Notes: generated by a model from the sequence alone, not told the origin. Positions 16,114-24,070 are shown, numbered from the stretch's first letter. The stretch: 48,961 nucleotides of DNA from Chthoniobacteraceae bacterium (GCA_947476045.1 CANJNZ010000027.1:1-48961), one strand, 5' to 3'. Program-made: numbers and translations.

Positions 16114-17006
16114 TGATGGAGGTCGCGCGCCCATTTTTCAGCGTCATCGTGTGGCGCGCGCGCGAGGCGCATCCATGCGAGATAGCTACGCCACGCGAGC
16201 GGCGCGCGTGCGTGGACACAGATGCCGAGGCCGCGCAAAAATTGCCACCACCATACAGGCTCGCCGAGCGCCCAGCCGCGACGGAGCGCGTAGAAAAATT
16301 GCCGCATCACACGGAATGGTGCGACGACGAGCAGCCACGGCATTGGGCAGCGGAGGACCGCGCTCCACAGTTCATTTCGTGCGTGCCGCTGATGGGTGCG
16401 CTTTTCGTTGCGTTGTGCGGACGTCCAATGATGACGGATGATGAGGCATGGCTCGTAACGCACCTGCCAGCCGGCGGCGCAGCAGCGCAGGGCGAAATCC
16501 GGCTCTTCATATGCGTGGAAGAAGGGGCCGAAGTAGTCGCCAAGTTTGATGAAAATCTCGCGACGGACGGCAGCTCCGCTGTTCGCGTAGCTTGCTATGA
16601 AATGCGCGGGGCCGAATTCTGTTTGCGTGAGCGATGCGGGGCTCTCGTCCGTCCGCTGAGGAAACTCTGCGACTGCGAGGCGCGCGTTGTTTTGAAAAAG
16701 CGTGCGGATGCGCGCGATAGCGTCGGTTTCGAGCGGGTAGCTGTCGTCGTCGAGGCTCAGAAAAATGTCGGCGTTTGCGGCACGCGCCATGGCATTTCGC
16801 GAAGCGACGGAGCCGTGTGCTTTCGCGTGAATGATGAGCGTGGCGTTAGGGTATTCGGTGCGGACGTAGTCTGCGGTGCCGTCCGTGCAGCCGTCAGCGA
16901 CGATGAGGATTTCATCGGGTGCAGGATCGAGCAATGCGAGCTGCGCAAGGGTGCGAGCAAGCTCTGCACGGCGGTTGTGCGTAGTGATGCAGATGGCGAC
17001 ACGCAT
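16110..17006 (-). CDS. Glycosyltransferase, GT2 family
   Basis: A 298-residue GT-A enzyme and the first gene of the polysaccharide operon. It opens with the GT2 signature MRVAICITTHNRRAELARTL, then EILIVADGCTDGTADYV, and a DXD-type metal site in DIFLSLDDDSYPLETD. The acceptor half has FGPFFHAYEEPDFALRCCAA with the family's E-D/E-P-D-F motif. An amphipathic C-terminal stretch of aromatic and basic residues could attach it to the membrane. It uses an inverting mechanism with a metal-bound nucleotide sugar. The start is at 17006, 66 bp after the stop of the large dehydrogenase-like gene upstream; that gap has no obvious terminator, so read-through is possible. Confidence 0.92.
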   Translation of the reverse strand: MRVAICITTHNRRAELARTLAQLALLDPAPDEILIVADGCTDGTADYVRTEYPNATLIIHAKAHGSVASRNAMARAANADIFLSLDDDSYPLETDAIARIRTLFQNNARLAVAEFPQRTDESPASLTQTEFGPAHFIASYANSGAAVRREIFIKLGDYFGPFFHAYEEPDFALRCCAAGWQVRYEPCLIIRHHWTSAQRNEKRTHQRHARNELWSAVLRCPMPWLLVVAPFRVMRQFFYALRRGWALGEPVWWWQFLRGLGICVHARAPLAWRSYLAWMRLARAPHDDAEKWARDLHQ

Positions 17007-17072
17007 TTGGGCTGAGGCGCGTCTTTAAGCGAAGCGTGTGCCAGAGGGAAGCACGCCCGTGCATCTTCTGCG

Positions 17073-20000
17073 TTATTCGTTCACGAAATTCACGTCGGGG
17101 CAGGTGACGCTGATGGCGGGCGGGAGGCTGGCGGCATCAAGCTGGACTGTGAATGTGTGACGGCCCGGTGCGATGGTGACGTCTGGTTTTGGATTGCTGG
17201 CGATGGCGAGAGGCGCGCCGTCGAGGAAGGCTCGCGTGATGCCGGTGAGATTGAGCCGCGTTTTCACCTCAGCGTCGTTGGTGAATGTCGTCTGCGCTAG
17301 GATGCTGTTGCCAGGCAGCAGCGTGGTGAGCGTTTCCTTCGTCAGGCGACCGTCGGCATAGGTGAGAGCCTTGATGCCGGGCTGCGTGATTTTTGTGAGA
17401 TCGCTGCCGGGGAAGAGCGACCACGTGCGGGCGGTGCCGGGCTTGGTGGCGTCGAAGGGGCCGGGGCGTCCGAGCTGTGTGAGGAAGGCGAGGAGGTCTT
17501 GTTTTTCCTGATCCTTGAGCGAGTCAATGAGGCCGGGAGGCATGAGGCTGCCTGTGCCTTCGCGCTTCACGATGTTCGCTTTTACGAGGGCGGTCTCGAT
17601 GCCGGGGCCGGCGCTGATGAATTGCTCGGTGGCGGTTTCGCGCGTGGGGATGCCGACGGTTTGCGTGCCGTCCTTCATGGTGAAAGTGAACGCGATGTAG
17701 CCCTCTTTCACCTTCGCAGCGGGATCGAGCACGCTTTCGATAATGTAGTCGAGCGGCGCGCTGGCTCCGAAGCTGGTGAAGTCGGGGCCGAACTTCCCGC
17801 CAGCACCGCCGATGGAGTGGCAGGCGGCGCAGCCGATGCGATGGTAAATTGCTTCGCCGTTCGCGGGTTTCCCATTCGCGGGAGCGCTGGCGGTGAGCGC
17901 GGCGATGTCGGCTTTCACGTCGCGCGTGGCTGTCGCGCCGGTAAGAGGGGTGAGGGCGGCGATGAGTTTGTCGCCACCGCGTCCGCGTTCGCGCGCGGCG
18001 CGGATACCGGCGGCTGCGACGTGTTTTGCGATGTTGGTGTTGTTGGGCACTGCGGCTGCGATGCGATCTGCGCCGTCTTTGACGTTGAGGATCCCGCGCC
18101 AGACAGTGAGTGCCGCGTCTTCGTTGGGTTGTGTGTTGAGGGCGCTCATCATGTTTCCGATGTTGAAATCGAGCGGTGCGAGAGCGACTGCTGCCTGACC
18201 TGCAATGGCGGGCGACTTCGAATCAGCGAGCAGTTTGCGAAGTGCGTCGCGCGCAGGTTCGTTGCCGATGTTGCGGAGTGCGTCGAATGCGCTGTCTGCG
18301 GCCTCGGCGTTGTTGGTGAGCGCGACGAGTCCGTTGACGGCTGCTGGAAGTTTCCATGCTCCCGCTAGGCGTGCGGCTGGCGCTGGTGCGGTGGCGAAAA
18401 GATCCAAGATGGAATCCAGCGCGAGGCCGGGGCGTGCGTTGCGCGTCTTTGCGGCACTGGCGAGTGCATCCATCGCGCGGACGAGTGCGGGTGCGTCGAG
18501 TTTCTTTTCCGTCACGGCTTTCCATAGCAAATCGAGTTCGCGTGGTGTGCCTGCCTGTCCGATGAGTTCGATCCAGGGGCCGCTGCCATCGCGCGGGATG
18601 CCATTTTTCTCGATGGAGGATGAGAGCGATTTGCTCACCATGTCGGCGGGAATATTTGCGAGTCCCCAAGCGAGCTGGCGCTGGCGGTCGGCGATGTCGG
18701 CCTTCCATTCGCCGTTGGCGAGCGCGGTGATCCAGACTTCGGCGAGGTCATTGATCGAGAGCCATGCAGCGTAGGTGTAATAGGGATCGCCGCCTTCGGT
18801 GTTCACGGCTGCTTCGAGGACGAGACCGGCATTTGCTGCGGTGGGATTTTTGCAAAGCGCACGCATGGCTTCGATGCGGACGCGCGGGTTCGGGTCTTTG
18901 ATGAGCGCGGCGGCTTCGGCGGGGTTGCGGCCTTTGGGCATCACGGGCGCGGGAATCGGCGAAAAGCTGCCCCATGCGAGTGCGGGTTTTCCTTTCGGCG
19001 CGAGACGCCAGATACGGCCGTGGACGTGGTCGCGGCGCGGGTCGCGGAAGTCCACTTCGCCGTGGTTGATGATCGGGTTTGTCCAGTCGGCGATGTAGAG
19101 CGCGCCGTCCGGTCCGAGCTTTAGATCGATTGGACGGAACGTGGCGTCGTTGGTGCGGATGAGGTCGGGCATCGCCTTGGTGACGAAGCCGGATTTCGGA
19201 TTCGCGCCTTGATTGAGATCGTTGATGGCGAAGCGGACGACGCGATGTGCGCGGAAGTCGTTTGTGATCGCGTTGCCCTGCCAGTCGTCGGGGAAGAGCG
19301 GGGAGCGGATGAGTTCGAGGCTGGCGAATTTTGGATAATTTCCGGGCGAGATGCTTTGGAGGATTTTCTTCGCGTTTTCGTAGGTGAAATACATCGCGCC
19401 GGGAATCGCCCACACGATGCCTTCGCCGCCTGCGCCGTCGGTGAGAAAGGAGTTGCCGTTCGCATCGAACTGGTGGCCCCACGGATTACAGCATCCACGG
19501 AACATGACCTCGACTTTCTCCGTGCGCGGGTCCCACGCGAGCACCCCGGCGCTGTTCAACCGCACGACGCCCCACGGCGTTTCGATGTGGCTGTGGATGT
19601 ATATGCTTTGGTTCATGTAGAGACGCCCATCGGGGCCCCAGCGAAGTGTGTGGAGCGTGTGGTGCGTGTCCTCGGTGCCGAAGCCGGAGAGCACGGCGCG
19701 GCGGCTGTCCGCGCGATTGTCGCCGTTGGTGTCGGTGAGTTCGAAAAGGTCTGTGGAAGCGGCGACGTAGGCGGTCTGGGATTTTGGCTTCGTATTTTTC
19801 GCAAAGGGTTCTTTATCCAAAACGGGCGCGACGCTGGCGGCGATGAGGAGGTCGGTGGCGAAGGTCGTGGTTTTGTCGGCTTTGCCATCGCGGTCGGTAT
19901 CTTCGAGGATCACGACTTTGTCGTCGGGATGTGCGCCGGGGGAGATCATCGGATAGACGGGCGAGCAGGCGACCCACAGGCGGCCTTTAGAGTCCCAATT

Positions 20001-21083
20001 CATGCCGACGGGCTTGGCGAGCAGTGGCGTCTCGGCCCAAAGCGTGAGTTCCATTCCATCGGCGACGGTGAAATTCGGCGGAGGAAGTTTGGCGACTTCG
20101 GGCGCGGCCTCGGGCTTCGGAGCTTCGACGACTTTTGGTTTTTCGCCGGGGTTCTTTTTGATGCGGTCAATCTCCGCCTCGGCCTCTGCGATGAGCGGAT
20201 CGAACTTCGGAATTTCGACGGCGTTTCTGCCCTGCTCGCCTTTACGGAAACCGAAAATGTAAGTGTGGTTCGCCGGGCGCCAGCGGTGGAAAAAGAGGTC
20301 GTTCTTTTTGAGGATGGCTGCGCGGAGAGCGGGCAGCGTAGTTTTGCCCCAGCCGAGTTTGACGGAGACATTAGCGGCAAAAAATGAGTGGCCGGGTTCG
20401 TTAAAATGGATGCCGTTGTCGGTGCGCTGAAATGTCTGTCCTTCTTGTTGCTCGAAGACATTGACGAATGTGGCACCGCGCTCCTTCGCCAGTTCCTCAA
20501 TCGCCTTCGTGAATTTTCCGAGCAGCGCGTTGTGCTCGGTGGGGTCGGGAAGTCCGGGGCGTGTCTTGCGCAAATCCTCATGGCGGATTGGCGAGAGCAG
20601 GACGAAGCGCACCTTCGTATCTGGCGCGGCTTTCGCGCTGATTTCCTGAATCGAATCCATGAGCGCGCCGAGTTGATTCTTAAACTCCGCCACGCCCGCG
20701 TCGCCGCGTGGGATTTGTCCGTAGCGGGTCGCGTCGTCATTTCCATAGAGCGCCTCCAGGCTCGACGCCATGCCGTAGCCGAGGATGCAGACGGTGGGAT
20801 TCACCGTGGCGATTTGTTCTTTCAAACGCACGAGGCCCTTCGGCGCGGGGTCGAACGAAGCGCGCGACCAGCCGAGCGGATTGTCGGCGGAGTAGGAGAG
20901 ATTGCGAACGGTGAAGTGGCGGTCGGGGAACTGCTCCTGCATCCGCGTTTCGAGATAGCCGAAGGTTCCTTCACGTTCGAGCAGCGTGTCGCCGAGCAGC
21001 AGCACGCGGTCGCCCTCCTTGATTTCAAAAGGCGCGGCGATGGCGGCGGTGACGAACGCGAGGAGAAGAATGATGGTTTTCAT
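17073..21083 (-). CDS. Secreted PVC-type protein: SGNH + dehydrogenase propeller + HEAT + cytochrome c
   Basis: A 1336-residue modular secreted protein from the ATG at 21083, which opens a signal peptide (MKTIILLLAFVTAAIAAP); an extension to 21152 is less likely. Residues about 18-260 form an SGNH/GDSL hydrolase-like domain with VLLLGDTLLE (block I) and NGIHFNEPGHSF (block V). Residues about 338-694 form the PVC membrane-bound dehydrogenase propeller (ADGMELTLWAETPLLA, WDSKGRLWVA). A HEAT-type region follows, then a c-type heme domain around residues 1060-1205 with CAACH (C1085, C1088, H1089) and a distal SLMPPG methionine. A beta-rich tail (1206-1336) is extra. It should act in the periplasm, passing electrons from an unknown substrate. 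Neighbours: divergent from the ferredoxin gene, upstream of the polysaccharide operon. Confidence 0.9.
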   Translation of the reverse strand: MKTIILLLAFVTAAIAAPFEIKEGDRVLLLGDTLLEREGTFGYLETRMQEQFPDRHFTVRNLSYSADNPLGWSRASFDPAPKGLVRLKEQIATVNPTVCILGYGMASSLEALYGNDDATRYGQIPRGDAGVAEFKNQLGALMDSIQEISAKAAPDTKVRFVLLSPIRHEDLRKTRPGLPDPTEHNALLGKFTKAIEELAKERGATFVNVFEQQEGQTFQRTDNGIHFNEPGHSFFAANVSVKLGWGKTTLPALRAAILKKNDLFFHRWRPANHTYIFGFRKGEQGRNAVEIPKFDPLIAEAEAEIDRIKKNPGEKPKVVEAPKPEAAPEVAKLPPPNFTVADGMELTLWAETPLLAKPVGMNWDSKGRLWVACSPVYPMISPGAHPDDKVVILEDTDRDGKADKTTTFATDLLIAASVAPVLDKEPFAKNTKPKSQTAYVAASTDLFELTDTNGDNRADSRRAVLSGFGTEDTHHTLHTLRWGPDGRLYMNQSIYIHSHIETPWGVVRLNSAGVLAWDPRTEKVEVMFRGCCNPWGHQFDANGNSFLTDGAGGEGIVWAIPGAMYFTYENAKKILQSISPGNYPKFASLELIRSPLFPDDWQGNAITNDFRAHRVVRFAINDLNQGANPKSGFVTKAMPDLIRTNDATFRPIDLKLGPDGALYIADWTNPIINHGEVDFRDPRRDHVHGRIWRLAPKGKPALAWGSFSPIPAPVMPKGRNPAEAAALIKDPNPRVRIEAMRALCKNPTAANAGLVLEAAVNTEGGDPYYTYAAWLSINDLAEVWITALANGEWKADIADRQRQLAWGLANIPADMVSKSLSSSIEKNGIPRDGSGPWIELIGQAGTPRELDLLWKAVTEKKLDAPALVRAMDALASAAKTRNARPGLALDSILDLFATAPAPAARLAGAWKLPAAVNGLVALTNNAEAADSAFDALRNIGNEPARDALRKLLADSKSPAIAGQAAVALAPLDFNIGNMMSALNTQPNEDAALTVWRGILNVKDGADRIAAAVPNNTNIAKHVAAAGIRAARERGRGGDKLIAALTPLTGATATRDVKADIAALTASAPANGKPANGEAIYHRIGCAACHSIGGAGGKFGPDFTSFGASAPLDYIIESVLDPAAKVKEGYIAFTFTMKDGTQTVGIPTRETATEQFISAGPGIETALVKANIVKREGTGSLMPPGLIDSLKDQEKQDLLAFLTQLGRPGPFDATKPGTARTWSLFPGSDLTKITQPGIKALTYADGRLTKETLTTLLPGNSILAQTTFTNDAEVKTRLNLTGITRAFLDGAPLAIASNPKPDVTIAPGRHTFTVQLDAASLPPAISVTCPDVNFVNE

Positions 21084-21159
21084 GGCGATAGGTATTTGCG
21101 AGGGGCGTGGGTTTTCAATGGCCGGATGAAATTCCGCAATGCGCAAATTCACATCCCGC

Positions 21160-21186
21160 TTGCAATCGTCTGTGCCGTTCTATTAA
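21160..21186 (+). promoter_or_regulatory. Possible sigma-70-like promoter for ferredoxin
   Basis: TTGCAA at 21160-21165 and TATTAA at 21181-21186 are spaced by 15 bp, about 27 bases before the ferredoxin ATG. The spacing is shorter than ideal (16-18) and the boxes are imperfect. It lies in the gap shared with the divergent dehydrogenase gene. Weak evidence, from position and boxes only. Confidence 0.25.
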
Positions 21187-21212
21187 CCAGCGCGCTCAAA
21201 CCAAATCTCACT

Positions 21213-21446
21213 ATGGCTGACAAAAACAATAAAGTGCCCGAAAACGTCCCCGGCCCTTGGTATGTGGACAATGAACTCTGCACGCCTTGCCGCGTGTGCC
21301 TCGATGAAGCTCCAGAGCTTTTGCAATACAACGCCGACGAGTCGAAGGTGTATTTCTACAAGCAGCCCGAGGGCGATGAACTCGCCAAGGCGCAATCCGC
21401 CCGCGATGTCTGCCCACAGGCCGCAATCGCCGAAGACGGCGAATAA
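21213..21446 (+). CDS. Small ferredoxin
   Basis: A 77-residue acidic iron-sulfur protein. Cysteines lie in CTPCRVC (C23, C26, C29) with a fourth in DVCPQAAI (C67), giving C-x2-C-x2-C...C-P spacing, which would ligate one [4Fe-4S] cluster. The WYVDNELC start and the ESKVYFYKQP segment fit small verrucomicrobial ferredoxins. It is a soluble electron carrier; its partner is unknown. The start at 21213 is preferred because the family begins MADKNNK; an ATG at 21126 would add a hydrophobic leader of about 29 residues that overlaps the upstream divergent region. It is closed by a strong terminator at 21465-21506. Confidence 0.88.
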   Translation: MADKNNKVPENVPGPWYVDNELCTPCRVCLDEAPELLQYNADESKVYFYKQPEGDELAKAQSARDVCPQAAIAEDGE

Positions 21447-21464
21447 TTTCGCCAGCGAAATTTC

Positions 21465-21506
21465 AAACGCCCGGCCCGCGCTCACTGCGCAGACCGGGCG
21501 TTTTTT
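21465..21506 (+). terminator. Rho-independent terminator after ferredoxin
   Basis: A 10-bp perfect stem (21465-21474 with 21494-21503) with a 19-base GC-rich loop, followed by a T-run (six T from 21501). It begins 18 bases after the ferredoxin stop. Confidence 0.88.
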
Positions 21507-21616
21507 ATTTATGAAACTTTTGTGATTTCTCCACTTGCAAGAATCCCGCGACTGCGCTCTGTTTCCCGCACTTCGGGAGATTTATAGGATTCCTCCTAGC
21601 CCGGAACACATGAATG

Positions 21617-21647
21617 CGGCCCGCAGCGCGCCCAGTGCTGCGGGCCG
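21617..21647 (+). terminator. GC-rich hairpin ahead of hpt
   Basis: An 11-bp perfect stem (21617-21627 with 21637-21647), nine-base loop, followed by TGTTTCATTTT, which is T-rich but not a clean run. It stands about 73 bases before the hpt ATG, downstream of the ferredoxin terminator, so it is either a second terminator, a leader hairpin in the hpt transcript or an attenuator. Position and stem are seen; function is open. Confidence 0.4.
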
Positions 21648-21719
21648 TGTTTCATTTTCAGCCCTCGCGTTGCAAGTGAAAGGCTGGCGCTTTTCTCCCG
21701 CACTCTGCAAACTCCCGCC

Positions 21720-22277
21720 ATGCTCAACGACATCGAGCGCACTCTCTACCACGAGCAGACGATCCTTCGCAGGCTCGATGAACTCGCCGCGCAAATCACC
21801 ACCGACTACACGGGGCGCGACCTCACCGTCATCGCCGTGCTCAATGGCAGCCTCTTTTTCATGGCTGATCTCCTGCGCCGCATCCAGCTCCCGCTGCGAC
21901 TCGATAGCCTGAGCGTCTCCAGCTACCACGGCGGCACGCAAAGCACAGGTCTGGTGACTTTCGACCAGACCTCGCTACCCGACGTGGAAGGCCGCCACGT
22001 GCTCATCCTCGACGACATCCTCGACACCGGCCTCACGCTCAACGCCATTCGCGACCGGCTACTCGCCGAGGCCAGCCCGGCAAGCGTCCGCATTTGTGTT
22101 TTGCTCCGCAAAGAAAAGCCACGCGCACGCGAACTCGAAGCCGACTACGTGGGCTTCGACATCGGCGACGAATTCGTCGTCGGCTATGGACTCGACTTCG
22201 ACGAACGCTATCGCAACCTCCCATTCATCGGCGTGCTTAAGCCGGAGGTCTTTTCCACATCCGCACTGCCCGACTAA
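21720..22277 (+). CDS. hpt: Hypoxanthine phosphoribosyltransferase
   Basis: A 185-residue purine salvage enzyme that makes IMP or GMP from hypoxanthine or guanine and PRPP in the cytoplasm. The PRPP loop is HVLILDDILDTGLTLNAI, with D98 and D99. The flexible-loop motif SSYHGG is near residues 67-72, and VIAVLNGSLFFMADLLRRI is the first strand and helix. FDIGDEFVVGYGLDFDERYR is the base-binding C-terminal block. Length matches the family. The zinc-ribbon gene follows after nine bases, implying cotranscription. A plus-strand frame from 21535 overlaps its start and is not a gene. The upstream hairpin at 21617-21647 may affect expression. Confidence 0.95.
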   Translation: MLNDIERTLYHEQTILRRLDELAAQITTDYTGRDLTVIAVLNGSLFFMADLLRRIQLPLRLDSLSVSSYHGGTQSTGLVTFDQTSLPDVEGRHVLILDDILDTGLTLNAIRDRLLAEASPASVRICVLLRKEKPRARELEADYVGFDIGDEFVVGYGLDFDERYRNLPFIGVLKPEVFSTSALPD

Positions 22278-22286
22278 ACCACCGCC

Positions 22287-22619
22287 ATGTTTGACACCAT
22301 CTCCGACACCAACCGCCCCGAAATCACCAGCCACCGGCCCGAGCCATCCGCCGAAGTCAGCGAGTTGCGCACCGATGTCGAGCGCCTCTACATCATCACC
22401 GAGGCCCTCTGGCGCATCTTAAAAGAGAAACACGGCATGGAGGAAAGCGACATCATCCGCCAAGTCACCGCCATAGACATGGAGGACGGCAGGCTCGACG
22501 GACGCAAAGCCAAGGCCCCGCCCCAGCCTTGCCCCAAATGCGGGCGAGTCCTCGGCAAGCAGCGCATGAAATGCCTCTACTGCGGCGAACTCATCGCCAC
22601 CCAGCCTTTCGACCGATAG
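22287..22619 (+). CDS. Small zinc-ribbon protein
   Basis: A 110-residue protein with an N-terminal helix that could form a short coiled coil (SELRTDVERLYIITEALWRI, about residues 25-46) and a C-terminal zinc ribbon, CPKCGR...CLYCGE (C82, C85, C96, C99). Such four-cysteine ribbons usually bind one zinc and mediate protein or nucleic acid contact. It starts nine bases after hpt, so it is likely the second gene of that operon, but no known link between the two functions is visible. Family not named; structural call good. Confidence 0.75.
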   Translation: MFDTISDTNRPEITSHRPEPSAEVSELRTDVERLYIITEALWRILKEKHGMEESDIIRQVTAIDMEDGRLDGRKAKAPPQPCPKCGRVLGKQRMKCLYCGELIATQPFDR

Positions 22620-22668
22620 CCGTTTCGTTGTGTTGAGGAGCAGATTGTTGCACTGACTGAGGGCTTTA

Positions 22669-23295
22669 TTATTTGGTAGTGGCAGCTTGGAGTTTCTTTT
22701 CTCGCAATGGCTTGAGCCACTCAGGCGCGGGGCCGTGGCCGGGGAGGGAGGTGTCGGGGCGGCGGTGGAGGCCGATGGTGCGGGCGAGGAGCCATTCGGC
22801 GGCGTCCCAAAAGCGGATGGTGTCGAGGAGCGGGTTCACGAGGTTGGTGATGGGGCAGTAGTGGACGTTTTTCGGGTTCGTGTGGTGGATGGCGTGGTGG
22901 TGCGGCGTCTGGAGCAGGCGGATGTTTTGGAGGAAGGTGATGACGGGGCCGTTTTCCCTCCGAGTGCGGTGGGACCATTTGTGGATTTCGTTGGCGTTGG
23001 CGCTGACGATGGCGAAGAGCCACGTCTGCCAGCCGAGAACGCCGAGCTTCCACGCGATGAGGAGGAGGATGGCGGAGAAGGTGACGAGGTCCCACGAGCT
23101 TTGCCACCAGGTGTTGCGCGTCATGTGGCGCGGCAGGTGGTGGTGGATGACGTTGGCGCGGCCAATCGTGGAGCCGATGAGCGGCGTGTCTTCGCGGATG
23201 TAGGCGTCTTCGAGCCAGTGGACGATGCCCGCGAGGAAGTCGGCGCTGGCGAGCACGAGGACGATTTGCAACAGGACGATGATGGCGTTTTTCAT
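22669..23295 (-). CDS. CarF/PEDS1 (TMEM189)-type lipid desaturase
   Basis: A 208-residue membrane enzyme. The histidine pattern fits the plasmanylethanolamine desaturase family (CarF in myxobacteria, PEDS1/TMEM189 in animals): H26 in FLAGIVHWLED; H51-H53 and H57 in NVIHHHLPRHM; H105 and H109 in EIHKWSHR; H132-H134, H137 and H138 in PHHHAIHH; H145 before YCPITNLVNPLLD. These would hold a di-iron centre at the membrane surface. About four hydrophobic stretches (for example IVLLQIVLVLASADFL) fit. Family members introduce the vinyl-ether double bond of plasmalogens. The reaction here is inferred from the motif set. It converges on the hpt operon, and lies left of the repeat region. No other ether-lipid gene is visible. 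Confidence 0.85.
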   Translation of the reverse strand: MKNAIIVLLQIVLVLASADFLAGIVHWLEDAYIREDTPLIGSTIGRANVIHHHLPRHMTRNTWWQSSWDLVTFSAILLLIAWKLGVLGWQTWLFAIVSANANEIHKWSHRTRRENGPVITFLQNIRLLQTPHHHAIHHTNPKNVHYCPITNLVNPLLDTIRFWDAAEWLLARTIGLHRRPDTSLPGHGPAPEWLKPLREKKLQAATTK

Positions 23296-23435
23296 ACGCC
23301 CGGCCAGATAGCGCGGTTCGTCGCGCGTGCGTTAATTGATAAAAACGCGGGCGGTATTGGGGAAATCAATCACGGCTATCCGCAGGCAGCCGCCGCGCTC
23401 GTGTGGGGCGGGGTGGCTCTCTGTCGGCTGGGGAG

Positions 23436-23473
23436 ATAGGCCCTATGGGCCGGATAGGGTCTATAGGGCCTAT
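23436..23473. repeat. Inverted repeat (11-bp arms)
   Basis: Left arm 23436-23446 (ATAGGCCCTAT) and right arm 23463-23473 (ATAGGGCCTAT) are perfect complements with a 16-base spacer that itself carries a related half-motif. Such short GGCC-centred repeats recur in verrucomicrobial intergenic DNA (general impression, not checked). Confidence 0.75.
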
Positions 23474-23483
23474 GAAAGCGCTC

Positions 23484-23776
23484 GTGCGGCGCGGAGGGTC
23501 GGCAGTGCGGCGCGGATGTTGGCAGTGTGGAGAGGTAGGTCGCTCGTGTGGAGAGGGAGGTCGGTCATGTGGGGAGGGAGGTCGTTCATGTGGGGAGGGA
23601 GGTTGGTCATGTGGAGATGGAGGTCGTTCATGTGGAGAGGGAGGTCGTTCATGTGGAGAGGGAGGTCGTTCATGTGGAGAGGGAGGTCGCTCATGTGGAG
23701 CGAGAGGTCGTTCATGTGGAGAGGGAGGTCGGTCGTGTGGAGCGAGAGGTCGCTCATGTGGAGAGGGAGGTCGCTC
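23484..23776. repeat. 21-bp tandem repeat array (minisatellite)
   Basis: Twelve near-identical 21-bp units run from 23525 to 23776, consensus ATGTGGAGAGGGAGGTCGTT plus C, with differences at only a few positions. Two degenerate units (23484-23504 of 21 bp and 23505-23524 of 20 bp) precede them, so the array probably grew rightward or decays leftward. Units 6 and 7 are identical. The plus strand is purine-rich. Because the unit is seven codons, five of the six frames are open across the array; none has a recognisable protein. Confidence 0.95.
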
Positions 23777-24070
23777 GTGTGGGATAACACCGCTCCTTTC
23801 TGCCCCCACTTTCATCGGGTTTGTCCCCACTTTCCCTATCTGTTTCTGCTACGGAGCCTGTTTTCTGACAACTTTGCTGGGAAATATGCCGGAAATGGCC
23901 CGGCGATTCCGTGCGGTGGAAATGTTTCCCTCTACATAGGCAAGTCCCGCCGCGACGGAATGGCCGTTCCTGCCATCCCTGCCGGGATTTTTCTCACCAC
24001 ACGCAAGAAAATCCAGTGCTGAAGCGCCGTGCCACTTCCCATGCTACCCTGGCAACCATGCGGACAGGCC

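Noticed and set aside
20388-21212. N-terminal extension of the ferredoxin ORF
   Set aside because: The extension is antisense to the SGNH domain of the 17073-21083 gene. Only the part from 21213 matches a ferredoxin.
21126-21212. Hydrophobic leader that would make the ferredoxin exported
   Set aside because: The ATG at 21126 gives a signal-like stretch, but small ferredoxins are cytoplasmic and the family starts at MADK. More likely promoter DNA.
21535-21912. Plus-strand ORF upstream of and overlapping hpt
   Set aside because: Frame conflicts with a clear phosphoribosyltransferase and covers the GC hairpin.
23484-23776. CRISPR array
   Set aside because: Units are head-to-tail with no spacers and there are no cas genes.
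23336-24022. Long ORFs on both strands over the repeat array (repetitive WRGRSFM or PHERPPS proteins)
   Set aside because: They come from a stop-free 21-bp unit read in five frames. No frame has a family match or signal sequence.
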